Source: Bradyrhizobium cosmicum | GTDB lineage: Bacteria; Pseudomonadota; Alphaproteobacteria; Rhizobiales; Xanthobacteraceae | Direction of reading: 5' to 3' | NCBI RefSeq assembly: GCF_007290395.2 | Contig: NZ_CP041656.2 | Span: 3,038,001-3,102,000, forward strand | Length of the DNA: 64,000 nucleotides | Part shown: piece after piece, positions 30,272-37,623 of the stretch | Layout: each line of letters opens with the position of its first letter | Numbering within the stretch: the stretch's first letter is position 1 | Program-made: the position numbers and the translations under genes | The notes under the pieces: generated by a model | Seen by the model: the letters and a program-made list of their open reading frames with translations, nothing else | What the model was told of the DNA's origin: nothing | The model's database searches: none

Positions 30272-30300
30272 AGGGGCGGCGCCTTACCCGCGCCGCCCCT
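30272..30300 (+). terminator. pccB terminator hairpin
   Basis: Perfect 11-bp stem, AGGGGCGGCGC (30272-30282) with GCGCCGCCCCT (30290-30300) and a 7-base loop. It lies between the convergent pccB and AIPR-like genes, whose stop is only eight bases beyond. No T tract. It also marks the left edge of the low-GC stretch. Confidence 0.65.
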
Positions 30301-30307
30301 AACCAGA

Positions 30308-31669
30308 TCAAGCTGCTTTAGAACCCTGTTTCAGGAGCGCCTTTTCAAACTCGCTGAGCGCGATTTTGTAAGACGTCTCGTTCTTCCCAACTTTTTGAGG
30401 GTCGTAGCCCGACATTTCTAGTACTAACTTATAGGCGCCAGCGATTTCCTTGAGATGCTTGTCTAAAAATACTTTTGGATCAGTTGCCCAGACCACCTTG
30501 TCATCTTCAACCTTCATCAGGGCCTGAAGACCGTAGACCAAGGGCATGATAAGGCCGTCAGGGTATCGATACTTCACGGGCTGCTCTGTGAAGTGAGTTT
30601 CGGGTTGGCTTCGCATGTACTTTCCTGATTTGTCGCCCTTCTTAGCGGGATCAAAAATGCGTACGATGCGCATGCGGCCGAAGTCGCCCCAATTGTTGTA
30701 GGCCTTGGGAAATTCAGCGTAGATTTTGTCATAGAGGGAGGGGAGATCTCCAAGGACCTTGATCGCGCTTGCGACAGATGCGTTGTGCAATTCGTGTATC
30801 GGGCCACCTTGTGGTTTCGAGACGCTGTGGTCATCCATCATGTCATCGAACAGTTTCGCGCACTCGCCTTTGTTGCGATAGATATTCTGCGGCGATGGCG
30901 ATTTAACTTTTCCAGGAAGCTTGATGAGCGTCAGTGGAATCCATGCTAGGGCAATAATGTCGCGTACTTTGACGTCGCCACCTGTCATATTGGTTTTCCA
31001 CTCGATGCGGCTGCTAACGGATGCTGGCAGCGCCTTCTTGATTTCTTCGTAGAAGCCTTTCTGATTGGCCTTGGTTTCTAGAGTAAGTTCAGCGTTGTTA
31101 TTACGGGCCGCGCAAATCTCCAGAAGCGATGAAGTAAAGTCAGCAACTACTTCATCGTCTTCGATGTCTGATGGGACAAGTACTTCTACTGGAACCAAGA
31201 AGGTTAATTCCTCGCGAATCTCTTGGACTGCAGCACGATGGGTGTTCCAAGCGCTTTTGAAATCGTCCCAAAGTTTTATCTTTTTCAGCACCTTTTCATC
31301 TTCGACTACGCACGAGAGAATATAGGTGCCGATCGCCAGCATATTATGGCCCCCATCGAGGACCCCCTCGATTGCAGTTGAAGCAAAGAGAAGCTGATAT
31401 CGGTTGCGCTGAAGCGCTTCGTATTCGGAGGATCCGATCAAGATTCCTTTTGTCTTGAAAGGAAATATGTCGGGGTCTTTTTCGATGCTATCGAAAATTG
31501 CCTGAGTGACGGGGCCGGCCTTTGCGGAGCGGGGGTTCGCATCCAGATCAGCTGCATCGAACAGGCTGAGCATGTTTTTTGCCTGAACGAAGCCAACAAG
31601 GCGCTTAACCGGGCCGTGCAATTGCTCAGCCACGTCTTCAAACTTAATGATGATTTTGTCTGGATTCAT
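30308..31669 (-). CDS. AIPR-like (abortive infection phage resistance family) protein in low-GC DNA
   Basis: 453 residues with low-GC codon use unlike all neighbours. Landmarks match the AIPR layout as I know it: NPRSAK (45-50), a VTQAIFDSIEK helix, FPFKTKGILIG (69-79, where AIPR proteins have F-x-NNGI), and GVLDGGHNMLAIG (102-114, the counterpart of the IVNGCQT / DGQHR motif). The C-terminal half (AYNNWGDFGRM, YRYPDGLIMPLVYGLQALM) is not informative to me. AIPR proteins are linked to phage exclusion and are often found in defence loci. ATG 31669 has GGAGA at good spacing; the ATG at 31714 does not. The gene stands alone, with no methylase, toxin or integrase nearby. Family call is by eye and needs a profile search. 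Confidence 0.6.
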   Translation of the reverse strand: MNPDKIIIKFEDVAEQLHGPVKRLVGFVQAKNMLSLFDAADLDANPRSAKAGPVTQAIFDSIEKDPDIFPFKTKGILIGSSEYEALQRNRYQLLFASTAIEGVLDGGHNMLAIGTYILSCVVEDEKVLKKIKLWDDFKSAWNTHRAAVQEIREELTFLVPVEVLVPSDIEDDEVVADFTSSLLEICAARNNNAELTLETKANQKGFYEEIKKALPASVSSRIEWKTNMTGGDVKVRDIIALAWIPLTLIKLPGKVKSPSPQNIYRNKGECAKLFDDMMDDHSVSKPQGGPIHELHNASVASAIKVLGDLPSLYDKIYAEFPKAYNNWGDFGRMRIVRIFDPAKKGDKSGKYMRSQPETHFTEQPVKYRYPDGLIMPLVYGLQALMKVEDDKVVWATDPKVFLDKHLKEIAGAYKLVLEMSGYDPQKVGKNETSYKIALSEFEKALLKQGSKAA

Positions 31670-31676
31670 AACGGCT

Positions 31677-31690
31677 TCTCCAATCGGAGA
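31677..31690. promoter_or_regulatory. Hairpin sequestering the ribosome-binding site of the AIPR-like gene
   Basis: TCTCC-AATC-GGAGA is a perfect inverted repeat, eight bases upstream of the ATG at 31669. On the minus strand the downstream arm is the GGAGA ribosome-binding site itself, so in the transcript the site would be base-paired with UCUCC. This suggests repressed or conditional translation. The short 5-bp stem makes it a modest effect. Confidence 0.4.
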
Positions 31691-31714
31691 GACCGATTCC
31701 GGGCGCAGTAGCAA

Positions 31715-32145
31715 TAACGCTAGCGCAGATGCGAACGGGCACCTAAACCAGTCGCTTTACAGCAACAACACAGCCAGAACCGTCTCAGGTTCACTTTTCA
31801 GCTTCCATCCAGAAGCAAAGTAGCCATGGCATGAGCCGACGGCCGATGTCAAGAAATTTTGCTATTGCAGGTCGCTCAACCGCCGCGCGCTACTCCACGC
31901 TGTGCAAGATCATGCGGCTTTGCGAGCGCGAGCTCGCTGACGACGAGCATGCTGTTATCATCGCATTGGGTATGAAGCGGGGCGACGACAGATCTCATAG
32001 GGCAGCAGCAGGCTCGTCGGAGAAATTGGCGAGCTATGGATGGCCTCGTAGTTTGTGCCTAGGGTGCGTTCGGCAGCTGGAGCCGGCCCAGGGCGAATGT
32101 GGCGGACTACGACTGTGCCGGATTAACTCCGCGAGCTTAAATCTG
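31715..32145. other. Non-coding stretch upstream of the AIPR-like gene
   Basis: About 430 bases between the AIPR-like gene and the next plus-strand gene. GC rises back to background towards 31850. An in-frame ORF extension from 31831 runs into the 32146 gene but its sequence is not protein-like (many Arg/Cys/Ser, no known family). No tRNA, integrase or flanking direct repeat was seen. Confidence 0.45.
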
Positions 32146-32493
32146 ATGACCGAAGACGATCCGACCGACGAGATTTCACAGATCGAAGATCGGATCGAGG
32201 CACTTGCCGAGATCGCCGAGCGCTGCCGCAAGTACATTCTGGCGTCCAAGATCGCCGTCGGCAGCGGAGGCGCGCTGCTGCTGGTCACGATCCTCGGCCT
32301 GTTCGGGATGGGGCAGACCGCAGCGCTTGGCTCGATCGCTCTGGTGCTGGGCGGAATCGTCTCGCTCGGCTCGAACGTCAGTACGTTGCGGCAGACCGAA
32401 GACGCCATCGGTGCTGCCGAGGCGCTTCGCGCGCAGCTGATCAGCAGGATCGACCTTCGCGTGGTGGCCGATACACCGATGAAGCTGGTGTGA
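32146..32493 (+). CDS. Small two-helix membrane protein
   Basis: 115 residues. An acidic N-terminus and short coiled coil (DDPTDEISQIEDRIEALAEI) lead into two adjacent hydrophobic helices (ASKIAVGSGGALLLVTILGL and AALGSIALVLGGIVSLGSNV), then a second helical stretch. The layout suggests a hairpin inner-membrane protein. ATG 32146 was chosen over 31831 because the upstream extension does not look coding. Function unknown. Confidence 0.7.
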   Translation: MTEDDPTDEISQIEDRIEALAEIAERCRKYILASKIAVGSGGALLLVTILGLFGMGQTAALGSIALVLGGIVSLGSNVSTLRQTEDAIGAAEALRAQLISRIDLRVVADTPMKLV

Positions 32494-32521
32494 CGCGGCG
32501 CCCGGCGAGTGCAAGTTCGCC

Positions 32522-32674
32522 TTACGCCGCAGCCCTGCGCGTCAGGACCTGCAGCTCACCGCGGCATTCGGCCGCAAAAGATTGAAGTCGCTGTGCGGTC
32601 TGCTGGTCGAGGATCGCTTTTGCCAGCCGCTCGGCGCGGGCAAGCTGTTCTTTCAGATATTCGATGCGGGCCAT
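32522..32674 (-). CDS. 50-residue hypothetical helical protein
   Basis: Found by translation of the minus strand: MARIEYLKEQLARAERLAKA, then ILDQQTAQRLQSFAAECRGE, then LQVLTRRAAA, stop TAA. Entirely helical and charged, with a GGAAGG-like site (ccggcggaaggtgacac) before the ATG. I recall similar 45-55-residue proteins across Bradyrhizobium. Function unknown. Confidence 0.7.
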   Translation of the reverse strand: MARIEYLKEQLARAERLAKAILDQQTAQRLQSFAAECRGELQVLTRRAAA

Positions 32675-32767
32675 GTGTCACCTTCCGCCGGGATAATTTG
32701 AAGCAAATTGCTTGGTTCCGATGGCGGTGAAGCTAGGGCTAACACCGCGCTAATGATGTGCGGTTCG

Positions 32768-33418
32768 TCACACTCCGCGCGCCACATCCGCCGCGGCGAA
32801 ATGGGCCATCTGGTCGGCATGGGCCTTGGCGAAGGCCGGGCGGGCCGTGGCACGCGCGACGTAGGCGCGGCAGGCGGGATGATCCGCCAGCCCGCCGAAG
32901 CCATCGACGACGCGCAGCACGTCCGACATGAGGATGTCTGCGACCGAGAAAGAACCCGCCAGCCATTCGCGCCCCGCAAGCACCGGCTCGAGATGCCTAA
33001 GGCGAAGCTTGAGGAAATCGTCGACGAATTTCCACGCCGCCGTGTCGGTCGGATGTCCCATGAACTTCGACATCTCCCAGGGCAGGCTGGCCATCTCCAC
33101 CGAATTGAGTGCGGCGAACACCCACTCCGTCGCCTCGCTACGGCCGCGCGGATCTGACGGCATCAGCCTGGTGCTGAGTTTGCCCAGATGCAGCAGGATC
33201 GCGCCGGTCTCGAAGATCGAGAGATCGCCGTCGGTCAGCCACGGCACCTGGCCGAACGGCTGGTGGGCGAGATGTTCGGGGCCCTTGTCGCCCGACACTC
33301 TGGCGACGCGATAGGGCAGAGCGGCTTCTTCCAGCGCCCAGCGCACGCGAAGGTCGCGCACGAAGCCGCGCGGGGCAGGGGGAACCCAATCGAAGGTGGT
33401 CAGCGTGAGGTCGGCCAT
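32768..33418 (-). CDS. Glutathione S-transferase family protein
   Basis: 216 residues: N-terminal thioredoxin-like domain (VRWALEEAALPYRVARVSGD, then the cis-Pro loop FGQVPWL and the ETGAILLHLGK glutathione site) and all-helical C-terminal domain with the WLAGSFSVADILMSDVLR motif of GSTs. ATG 33418 follows GGAGAC. Substrate unknown; possibly detoxification of electrophiles. Confidence 0.9.
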   Translation of the reverse strand: MADLTLTTFDWVPPAPRGFVRDLRVRWALEEAALPYRVARVSGDKGPEHLAHQPFGQVPWLTDGDLSIFETGAILLHLGKLSTRLMPSDPRGRSEATEWVFAALNSVEMASLPWEMSKFMGHPTDTAAWKFVDDFLKLRLRHLEPVLAGREWLAGSFSVADILMSDVLRVVDGFGGLADHPACRAYVARATARPAFAKAHADQMAHFAAADVARGV

Positions 33419-33558
33419 GCGGTGTCTCCAACGGTTCAAACGCGTGCTGTTCAAAGCCAAGGACGGGCGAAGGGCGCGCGTTCCGACAACGCTTCCAACT
33501 CTTTTTGTGGCCGGCCCGGGGACGGTCTATGCTGGCGCCAAACATCAGGAGGAAACAC

Positions 33559-33873
33559 ATGCCCGCCGCCTATTTCGTCGTCCGCGCCACCGTCACCGAT
33601 CCGGCAAAGCGCGCCGCCTTCGACACATGGTACGAGACCGAACACGTGCCCGACGCGGTGAAGGCGTTCGGCGTAGCCAAGGCCTGGCGGTTCTGGAGCC
33701 TGGACGATCCCTCGCTGCACCAGGCCATGTATCAGTTCGACGATGAGGCCGCGTTGGCTGCGATGCTGAAGGGCGATGCGTTGAACAGGCTCGTCGCCGA
33801 TTTCATCCGCGACTGGCCCGATGTGACGCGCACGCGCGAGACGCTGGTGCTGGCGCAGGCGTTTGGAACGTAG
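33559..33873 (+). CDS. Small alpha-beta barrel (ABM/DUF4286-like) protein
   Basis: 104 residues: YFVVRATVTDPAKRAAFDTW, YETEHVPDAVKAFGVAKAWR, and a barrel-like end. The YxxEHVPDAVK pattern is typical of small dimeric-barrel proteins. AGGAGG at 33546-33551 fixes ATG 33559. Divergent from the GST gene. No enzymatic motif. Confidence 0.78.
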   Translation: MPAAYFVVRATVTDPAKRAAFDTWYETEHVPDAVKAFGVAKAWRFWSLDDPSLHQAMYQFDDEAALAAMLKGDALNRLVADFIRDWPDVTRTRETLVLAQAFGT

Positions 33874-33993
33874 GGCTACGATTCTTCCTGTCGGCTTTGC
33901 AATGAACCTGAACGCGGGATTCAGCGGCAGTTCATGTCACCACCACGACAATTCGCTCTGCATCACTTGAGAGAAAGCCGAGAGGGACATGTC

Positions 33994-34266
33994 ATGGAAC
34001 GCCGCAATTTTCTGAAACTCGCATTCGGTGTCGCGGCGGGAGCCGCCGCGCTCACGTCCGCCGCACAGGCCGCGCCGCTGGCGCCACAGCCGCTCGGAGA
34101 TCCCCGCATGCCGCAAGGCAATCCGGACGTCCATCCGGCCGTCACCACCAGCGATGAGGCCGCAGAGCTTAAGCCCGAGCAGGTGCATTGGCGCGGCCAT
34201 CACCACCACTGGCGTCACCGTCACTGGGGCTGGCGCCGTCGCCGTTGGCATCGCCGCCACTGGTAA
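33994..34266 (+). CDS. Tat-exported His/Arg/Trp-rich small protein
   Basis: 90 residues. A Tat signal (RRNFLKLAFGVAAGAAALTS, cut after AQA) is followed by a neutral stretch and a striking tail of His, Arg and Trp (HWRGHHHHWRHRHWGWRRRR then WHRRHW). The tail could bind metal ions or heme, or be purely structural. A terminator follows at 34291-34318. Function unknown; similar small proteins occur in bradyrhizobia as I recall. Confidence 0.75.
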   Translation: MERRNFLKLAFGVAAGAAALTSAAQAAPLAPQPLGDPRMPQGNPDVHPAVTTSDEAAELKPEQVHWRGHHHHWRHRHWGWRRRRWHRRHW

Positions 34267-34290
34267 GCTCTACACAAGCCAGGCTCTGAG

Positions 34291-34318
34291 CGGGGATCGC
34301 AATTGCGGTCCCCGTTTT
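34291..34318 (+). terminator. Terminator of the His/Arg/Trp-rich gene
   Basis: CGGGGA pairs with TCCCCG, and CGCAATTGCG forms an inner stem, followed by TTTT at 34315-34318. It starts 24 bases after the gene. Good intrinsic terminator. Confidence 0.8.
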
Positions 34319-34360
34319 GATTCGGAATTGTTACGACCCCACGCGATGTCGCGGTGCTCA

Positions 34361-34398
34361 AAAGAAATGGCCGCGCAGGCTGATGCCGCGCGGCCATT
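34361..34398 (-). terminator. Terminator of the GCGPGWYRGPYGGC-type gene
   Basis: 11-bp perfect stem, 34366-34376 (AATGGCCGCGC) with 34388-34398 (GCGCGGCCATT), with an A-rich stretch on the plus strand at 34360-34367 giving TTTCTTTT on the minus strand. It lies 22 bases beyond the stop of the minus-strand gene. Confidence 0.75.
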
Positions 34399-34419
34399 CT
34401 GCAATGCAAGAAGGTCAGA

Positions 34420-34662
34420 TCAGAACGGACGGCAGCGGCCGGCGTACCAGCGGAAGCCATAGGGGCACACGCGCGGACGCACCACGACGACCGGGGCGGG
34501 GCGAGGCGCCACGACGACGACCGGCGCACGCCGGGCCATCGGCTGACAGCCGCCATATGGGCCGCGATACCAGCCGGGGCCGCATCCGCCGGCGGCGCTG
34601 GCCGCCTCGCTGAAACCGACGACCGCGCTGGCGAGCATCACGGCGGCGAACATATACTTCAT
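34420..34662 (-). CDS. Small secreted Gly/Pro/Tyr-rich protein (GCG-type)
   Basis: 80 residues: signal peptide (MKYMFAAVMLASAVVGFSEA), then the GCGPGWYRGPYGGCQPM motif, a Val/Pro/Arg stretch (APVVVVAPRPAPVVVVRPR) and a second Cys pair (CPYGFRWYAGRC). This Cys-rich secreted family is frequent in bradyrhizobia. GGAAG precedes ATG 34662. Role unknown, possibly cell-envelope. Confidence 0.8.
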   Translation of the reverse strand: MKYMFAAVMLASAVVGFSEAASAAGGCGPGWYRGPYGGCQPMARRAPVVVVAPRPAPVVVVRPRVCPYGFRWYAGRCRPF

Positions 34663-34744
34663 CTGATCTTCCTTCTCGTCCTTGGGGGCAGATTCTCGAG
34701 GAGCGGCGCTTGCGGCGCACAATGAATCAAAAGACACGATTCGA

Positions 34745-34764
34745 CATGTTAAATTTGCAACATG
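34745..34764. promoter_or_regulatory. Inverted repeat upstream of the small secreted gene
   Basis: CATGTT (34745-34750) and AACATG (34759-34764) form an inverted repeat around eight A/T-rich bases, 83 bases upstream of the 34662 start. It could be a regulator site. No known consensus is matched. Confidence 0.3.
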
Positions 34765-34852
34765 CCGTCACGTCGCGATCCAAATCTGCCAATCATGACC
34801 TGAATGCGGCATGAACATTCCCGCATGCTGCTTCAGGCGACATGCAACGGCG

Positions 34853-35860
34853 CTAGCGGCCGAGAAAACCTAGCACCAGCGCTTTGTACTTCTCCGGCGC
34901 CTCAAGGAAGACGAGGTGGCCGGTGTCCGGGATCACCTCGGCCCGCGCATTCGGCATCTTCGCGGCCAGCGCCTTCGCCAGCTCGGCATTCTGTCCCATC
35001 TTGGCGCGCAGCGCCTCAGGTGCGAGTGGCCGTCCCGGCGCGTTGTGGTCGTCGGCGCCCATGATGAACAGCGTCGGCTCGGAAACAAGCGCGACCTCGT
35101 GCGCCACCGGCTCGCGATAGATCATCTGGCCGGAGGAGACGAAGGCGCGCAGCCAGCGCGGATAGTCCGGGCTGCCCTTGATGTTGAAGCGGGCATCGAC
35201 GAATGGCGTGATCGCTTCCGGCGGCAGCTTGATCGCGTAATTGGTCTGGAGCTGCTTGCGGTAGCCGTCGGCGGTGAGCTTGTCCTCGCTCTCGATGATC
35301 TTGTCGGTCGGGGTCGGCGGCACATAGAGGCGGTAGTCTTCCAGCCCAATTGGGGCCGTCAGAACAAGATGAGAGACGCGGTCCGGATAGGCGCGGGCGA
35401 TGCGTACGCCGAGCATGCCGCCGAGCGAATGCGCCACGACTTCCGCTTTGTCGATCTTGAGGTGATCGAGCAGCGCGATGGTGTTACGCGCCAGCGTGTC
35501 GAAGTGCAATTCGCCGGACGGTTTGGAGGATTTGCCGAAGCCGATCTGGTCGGGCACCACGACGCGGAAGCCGGCCTCGCTCAGCATCTTGGTGACGGGT
35601 GCCCAGTAGCTCGACGGAAAATTGCGCCCGTGCAGCAGCACCACGGTGCGGCCGTTCGGCTGCGTGGGCGCGACATCCATATAGGCCATGCTGAGCTGCT
35701 CGCCGTCGTTGACAACAGGCAGCAGGTGCACGGGATAGGGATAGGCAAAGCCTTCGAGCGCGATGCCGTAGGGTTCGCGCTGTGGGCCGTCGGCAGCGCT
35801 GGATGCGAAAGGAACGGCGAGAAGGGTGGCGGCGAGCGCGGCCGTAAGGATGCGGGTCAT
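34853..35860 (-). CDS. Exported alpha/beta hydrolase
   Basis: 335 residues: signal peptide (MTRILTAALAATLLAVPFAS, cleavage after SSA), nucleophile elbow AHSLGG (catalytic Ser), acid in MGADDHN and His in DTGHLVF. The lipase/esterase HG oxyanion motif LLHGRNF is present. ATG 35860 gives the signal peptide. The 23 residues upstream in frame (MPGTSPGMTEIG) are a translated repeat element and were excluded. Substrate unknown. Confidence 0.88.
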   Translation of the reverse strand: MTRILTAALAATLLAVPFASSAADGPQREPYGIALEGFAYPYPVHLLPVVNDGEQLSMAYMDVAPTQPNGRTVVLLHGRNFPSSYWAPVTKMLSEAGFRVVVPDQIGFGKSSKPSGELHFDTLARNTIALLDHLKIDKAEVVAHSLGGMLGVRIARAYPDRVSHLVLTAPIGLEDYRLYVPPTPTDKIIESEDKLTADGYRKQLQTNYAIKLPPEAITPFVDARFNIKGSPDYPRWLRAFVSSGQMIYREPVAHEVALVSEPTLFIMGADDHNAPGRPLAPEALRAKMGQNAELAKALAAKMPNARAEVIPDTGHLVFLEAPEKYKALVLGFLGR

Positions 35861-35902
35861 GGGGAGGCTCTGGGTAGAGTTGGAGTGAGGAGATCCAATC
35901 TC

Positions 35903-35992
35903 CGTCATGCCCGGGCTTGTCCCGGGCATCCACGTGGATCAACGCGCACTGCACTAAAGACGTGGATGGCCGGGTCAAGCCCGGCCACGACG
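35903..35992. repeat. Palindromic repeat, family B
   Basis: Left part CGTCATGCCCGGGCTTGTCC and onward (to 35935) mirrors the right part at 35959-35992 (ACGTGGATGGCCGGGTCAAG then CCCGGCCACGACG). Each half also forms its own GC hairpin. It lies in front of the hydrolase gene and could alter its expression. It resembles a repeat I know from Bradyrhizobium. Confidence 0.75.
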
Positions 35993-36040
35993 AGGAGCTC
36001 CGATCACACGCAAACGTGCGATCTTACGCATCTCGCGTGA

Positions 36041-36739
36041 CTAGTCCTTCTCATTTCCGAATAGCGCCGCAAACTGCTTCTCGCCGGTGCGGGTGAAATT
36101 CACGACGCGGCTGCCCGGGGTGCTGTCGCGCGCGGCCCATTTCAGCTCGGCGAAGCGTTGCATCATGGCGGCGCCGAGCGTGCCGGCGAGATGATGGCGG
36201 CGCTCGCTCCAGTCGAGGCAGGCCTTGCACACCGGGCGGCGCGGATGGGCCAGCATGTCGGGCGAGATCTGCAGCTGTTTGGCCAGGAAGCGCTCGCCTT
36301 CCGGCGTCAGCTCGATGTCCTGCTTCCTCTGCCTGATCAGGTTTCGCGTGCGCAGGCTATCCAGCATCTGCACGCCGAGATCACCGGCCAGATGATCGTA
36401 GCAGATCCGCGCGCGGCGCAGCGCCGGATCCTTCGGCCCGGTGCGCACGCGCATGTGGCCCGTGCGCGCAGCAAGCCCCGCAAGTCCCTCGAGCACGCCG
36501 GCGACATCGTCGTCGGTGAGGCGGTAGTAGCGGTGCCGGCCCTGCTTCTCCGGTTCGATCAGTCCGCCGGCCTCGAGTTTTGAAAGGTGCGAGCTTGCGG
36601 TCTGCGGCGTGATGCCGGCCTCCTGCGCCAGCTCGCTCGCGGTGAGCGCGCGGCCGTTCATCAGCGCCGTGAGCATGTTGGCGCGGGCGGGATCGCCGAC
36701 CAGCGCGGCGACCATGGCGATGTCAGGACCTGATTTCAT
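36041..36739 (-). CDS. ArsR-family transcriptional regulator
   Basis: 232 residues: winged HTH (VAALVGDPARANMLTALMNG, TASELAQEAGITPQTASSHL, HRYYRLTDDDVAGVLEGL) and a longer C-terminal domain with a CKACLDWSERRHHL motif that could bind metal or sense a signal. ATG 36739 is chosen; the upstream frame is a translated repeat. Divergent from the NIPSNAP gene, which is a candidate target. Confidence 0.88.
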   Translation of the reverse strand: MKSGPDIAMVAALVGDPARANMLTALMNGRALTASELAQEAGITPQTASSHLSKLEAGGLIEPEKQGRHRYYRLTDDDVAGVLEGLAGLAARTGHMRVRTGPKDPALRRARICYDHLAGDLGVQMLDSLRTRNLIRQRKQDIELTPEGERFLAKQLQISPDMLAHPRRPVCKACLDWSERRHHLAGTLGAAMMQRFAELKWAARDSTPGSRVVNFTRTGEKQFAALFGNEKD

Positions 36740-36799
36740 GCTTCGATGGTAGCCGAAGCATTGTAGTCGGGCAAGGGCGTAGCGTGTTGCCACAAACTC

Positions 36800-36829
36800 G
36801 TCATTGCGAGCGAAGCGAAGCAATCCAGA
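36800..36829. repeat. Half copy of REP-like palindrome, family A
   Basis: GTCATTGCGAGCGAAGCGAA and the following CAATCCAGA match the left arm of the family A palindromes. No right arm follows. It lies between the divergent ArsR regulator and NIPSNAP-family genes. Confidence 0.75.
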
Positions 36830-36886
36830 CTGCTTCAGCGGCGACGGTGTCGCTTTGTCCGTTGCGACGACCAATCAGGAGCCCAC

Positions 36887-37195
36887 ATGTCCGTTACCGT
36901 CTTCATCCGCTACCAGCTCGACCCCTTCAAGCGCGCGCAGTTCGAGGAATATTCCAAGCGCTGGCTCACCATCATTCCGAAATGCGGCGGCGACCTGATC
37001 GGCTATTTCATGCCGCATGAGGGCACCAACAACATCGCCTTCGGACTGATCAGCTTCGAGAGTCTGGCCGCCTACGAATCCTATCGCGCGCGGCTGCGGC
37101 AGGATACCGAGGGCATGGCCAATTTCCATTTCGCCGAGGAGCACAAATTCATCCTCGCGGAAGAGCGCACCTTCCTGCGCAAGGTGGTACTGTAG
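36887..37195 (+). CDS. NIPSNAP-family protein
   Basis: 102 residues of the small NIPSNAP barrel family: [48 protein letters not shown]. Family function is unknown in bacteria. Leads a run of small barrel proteins (next gene) and a PEP mutase-family enzyme. Confidence 0.85.
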   Translation: MSVTVFIRYQLDPFKRAQFEEYSKRWLTIIPKCGGDLIGYFMPHEGTNNIAFGLISFESLAAYESYRARLRQDTEGMANFHFAEEHKFILAEERTFLRKVVL

Positions 37196-37218
37196 GCCAC
37201 CAACGCAGGGAGATGCCC

Positions 37219-37569
37219 ATGATCGCCGTGATTTTCGAAGTCTGGCCCAAGCCGGAACATCGCCAGGACTATTTCGATCTCGCCGCTGATCTGAAGCCGA
37301 TCCTGCAGACCATCGACGGCTTCATCTCGGTCGAACGCTTCGAGAGCCTCACCGACAAGGGCAAGATCCTGTCGGTGTCGTTCTGGCGGGACGAGGGCGC
37401 GGTGCAAGCCTGGCGCAACACGATGGAGCACCGGCGCACCCAGGCCAAGGGCAGAGCGCAGATCTTTGCCGATTATCATCTGCGCATCGCCAGCGTCGTC
37501 AGGGACTACAGCATGACCGATCGCGAGCAGGCGCCGAAGGACAGCCGCGCGGTGCACGACGCGCACTAG
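37219..37569 (+). CDS. Antibiotic biosynthesis monooxygenase (ABM)-family protein
   Basis: 116 residues with the ABM barrel: MIAVIFEVWPKPEHRQDYFD, FISVERFESLTDKGKILSVS, FWRDEGAVQAWRNTMEHR. ABM proteins include small cofactor-free oxygenases and heme-degrading enzymes. Heme-ligand residues cannot be assigned here. ATG 37219 has GGGAG at six bases; ATG 37213 is too close to it. Confidence 0.85.
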   Translation: MIAVIFEVWPKPEHRQDYFDLAADLKPILQTIDGFISVERFESLTDKGKILSVSFWRDEGAVQAWRNTMEHRRTQAKGRAQIFADYHLRIASVVRDYSMTDREQAPKDSRAVHDAH

Positions 37570-37623
37570 CGCTTGCATTCACGCGGGCTTATGTCTGCGC
37601 GGCGATCAATCAGGGAGAGAAAC

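Noticed and set aside
31831..32145. N-terminal extension of the 32146 gene
   Set aside because: In frame but not protein-like, with no family similarity. The start at 32146 gives a normal small membrane protein.
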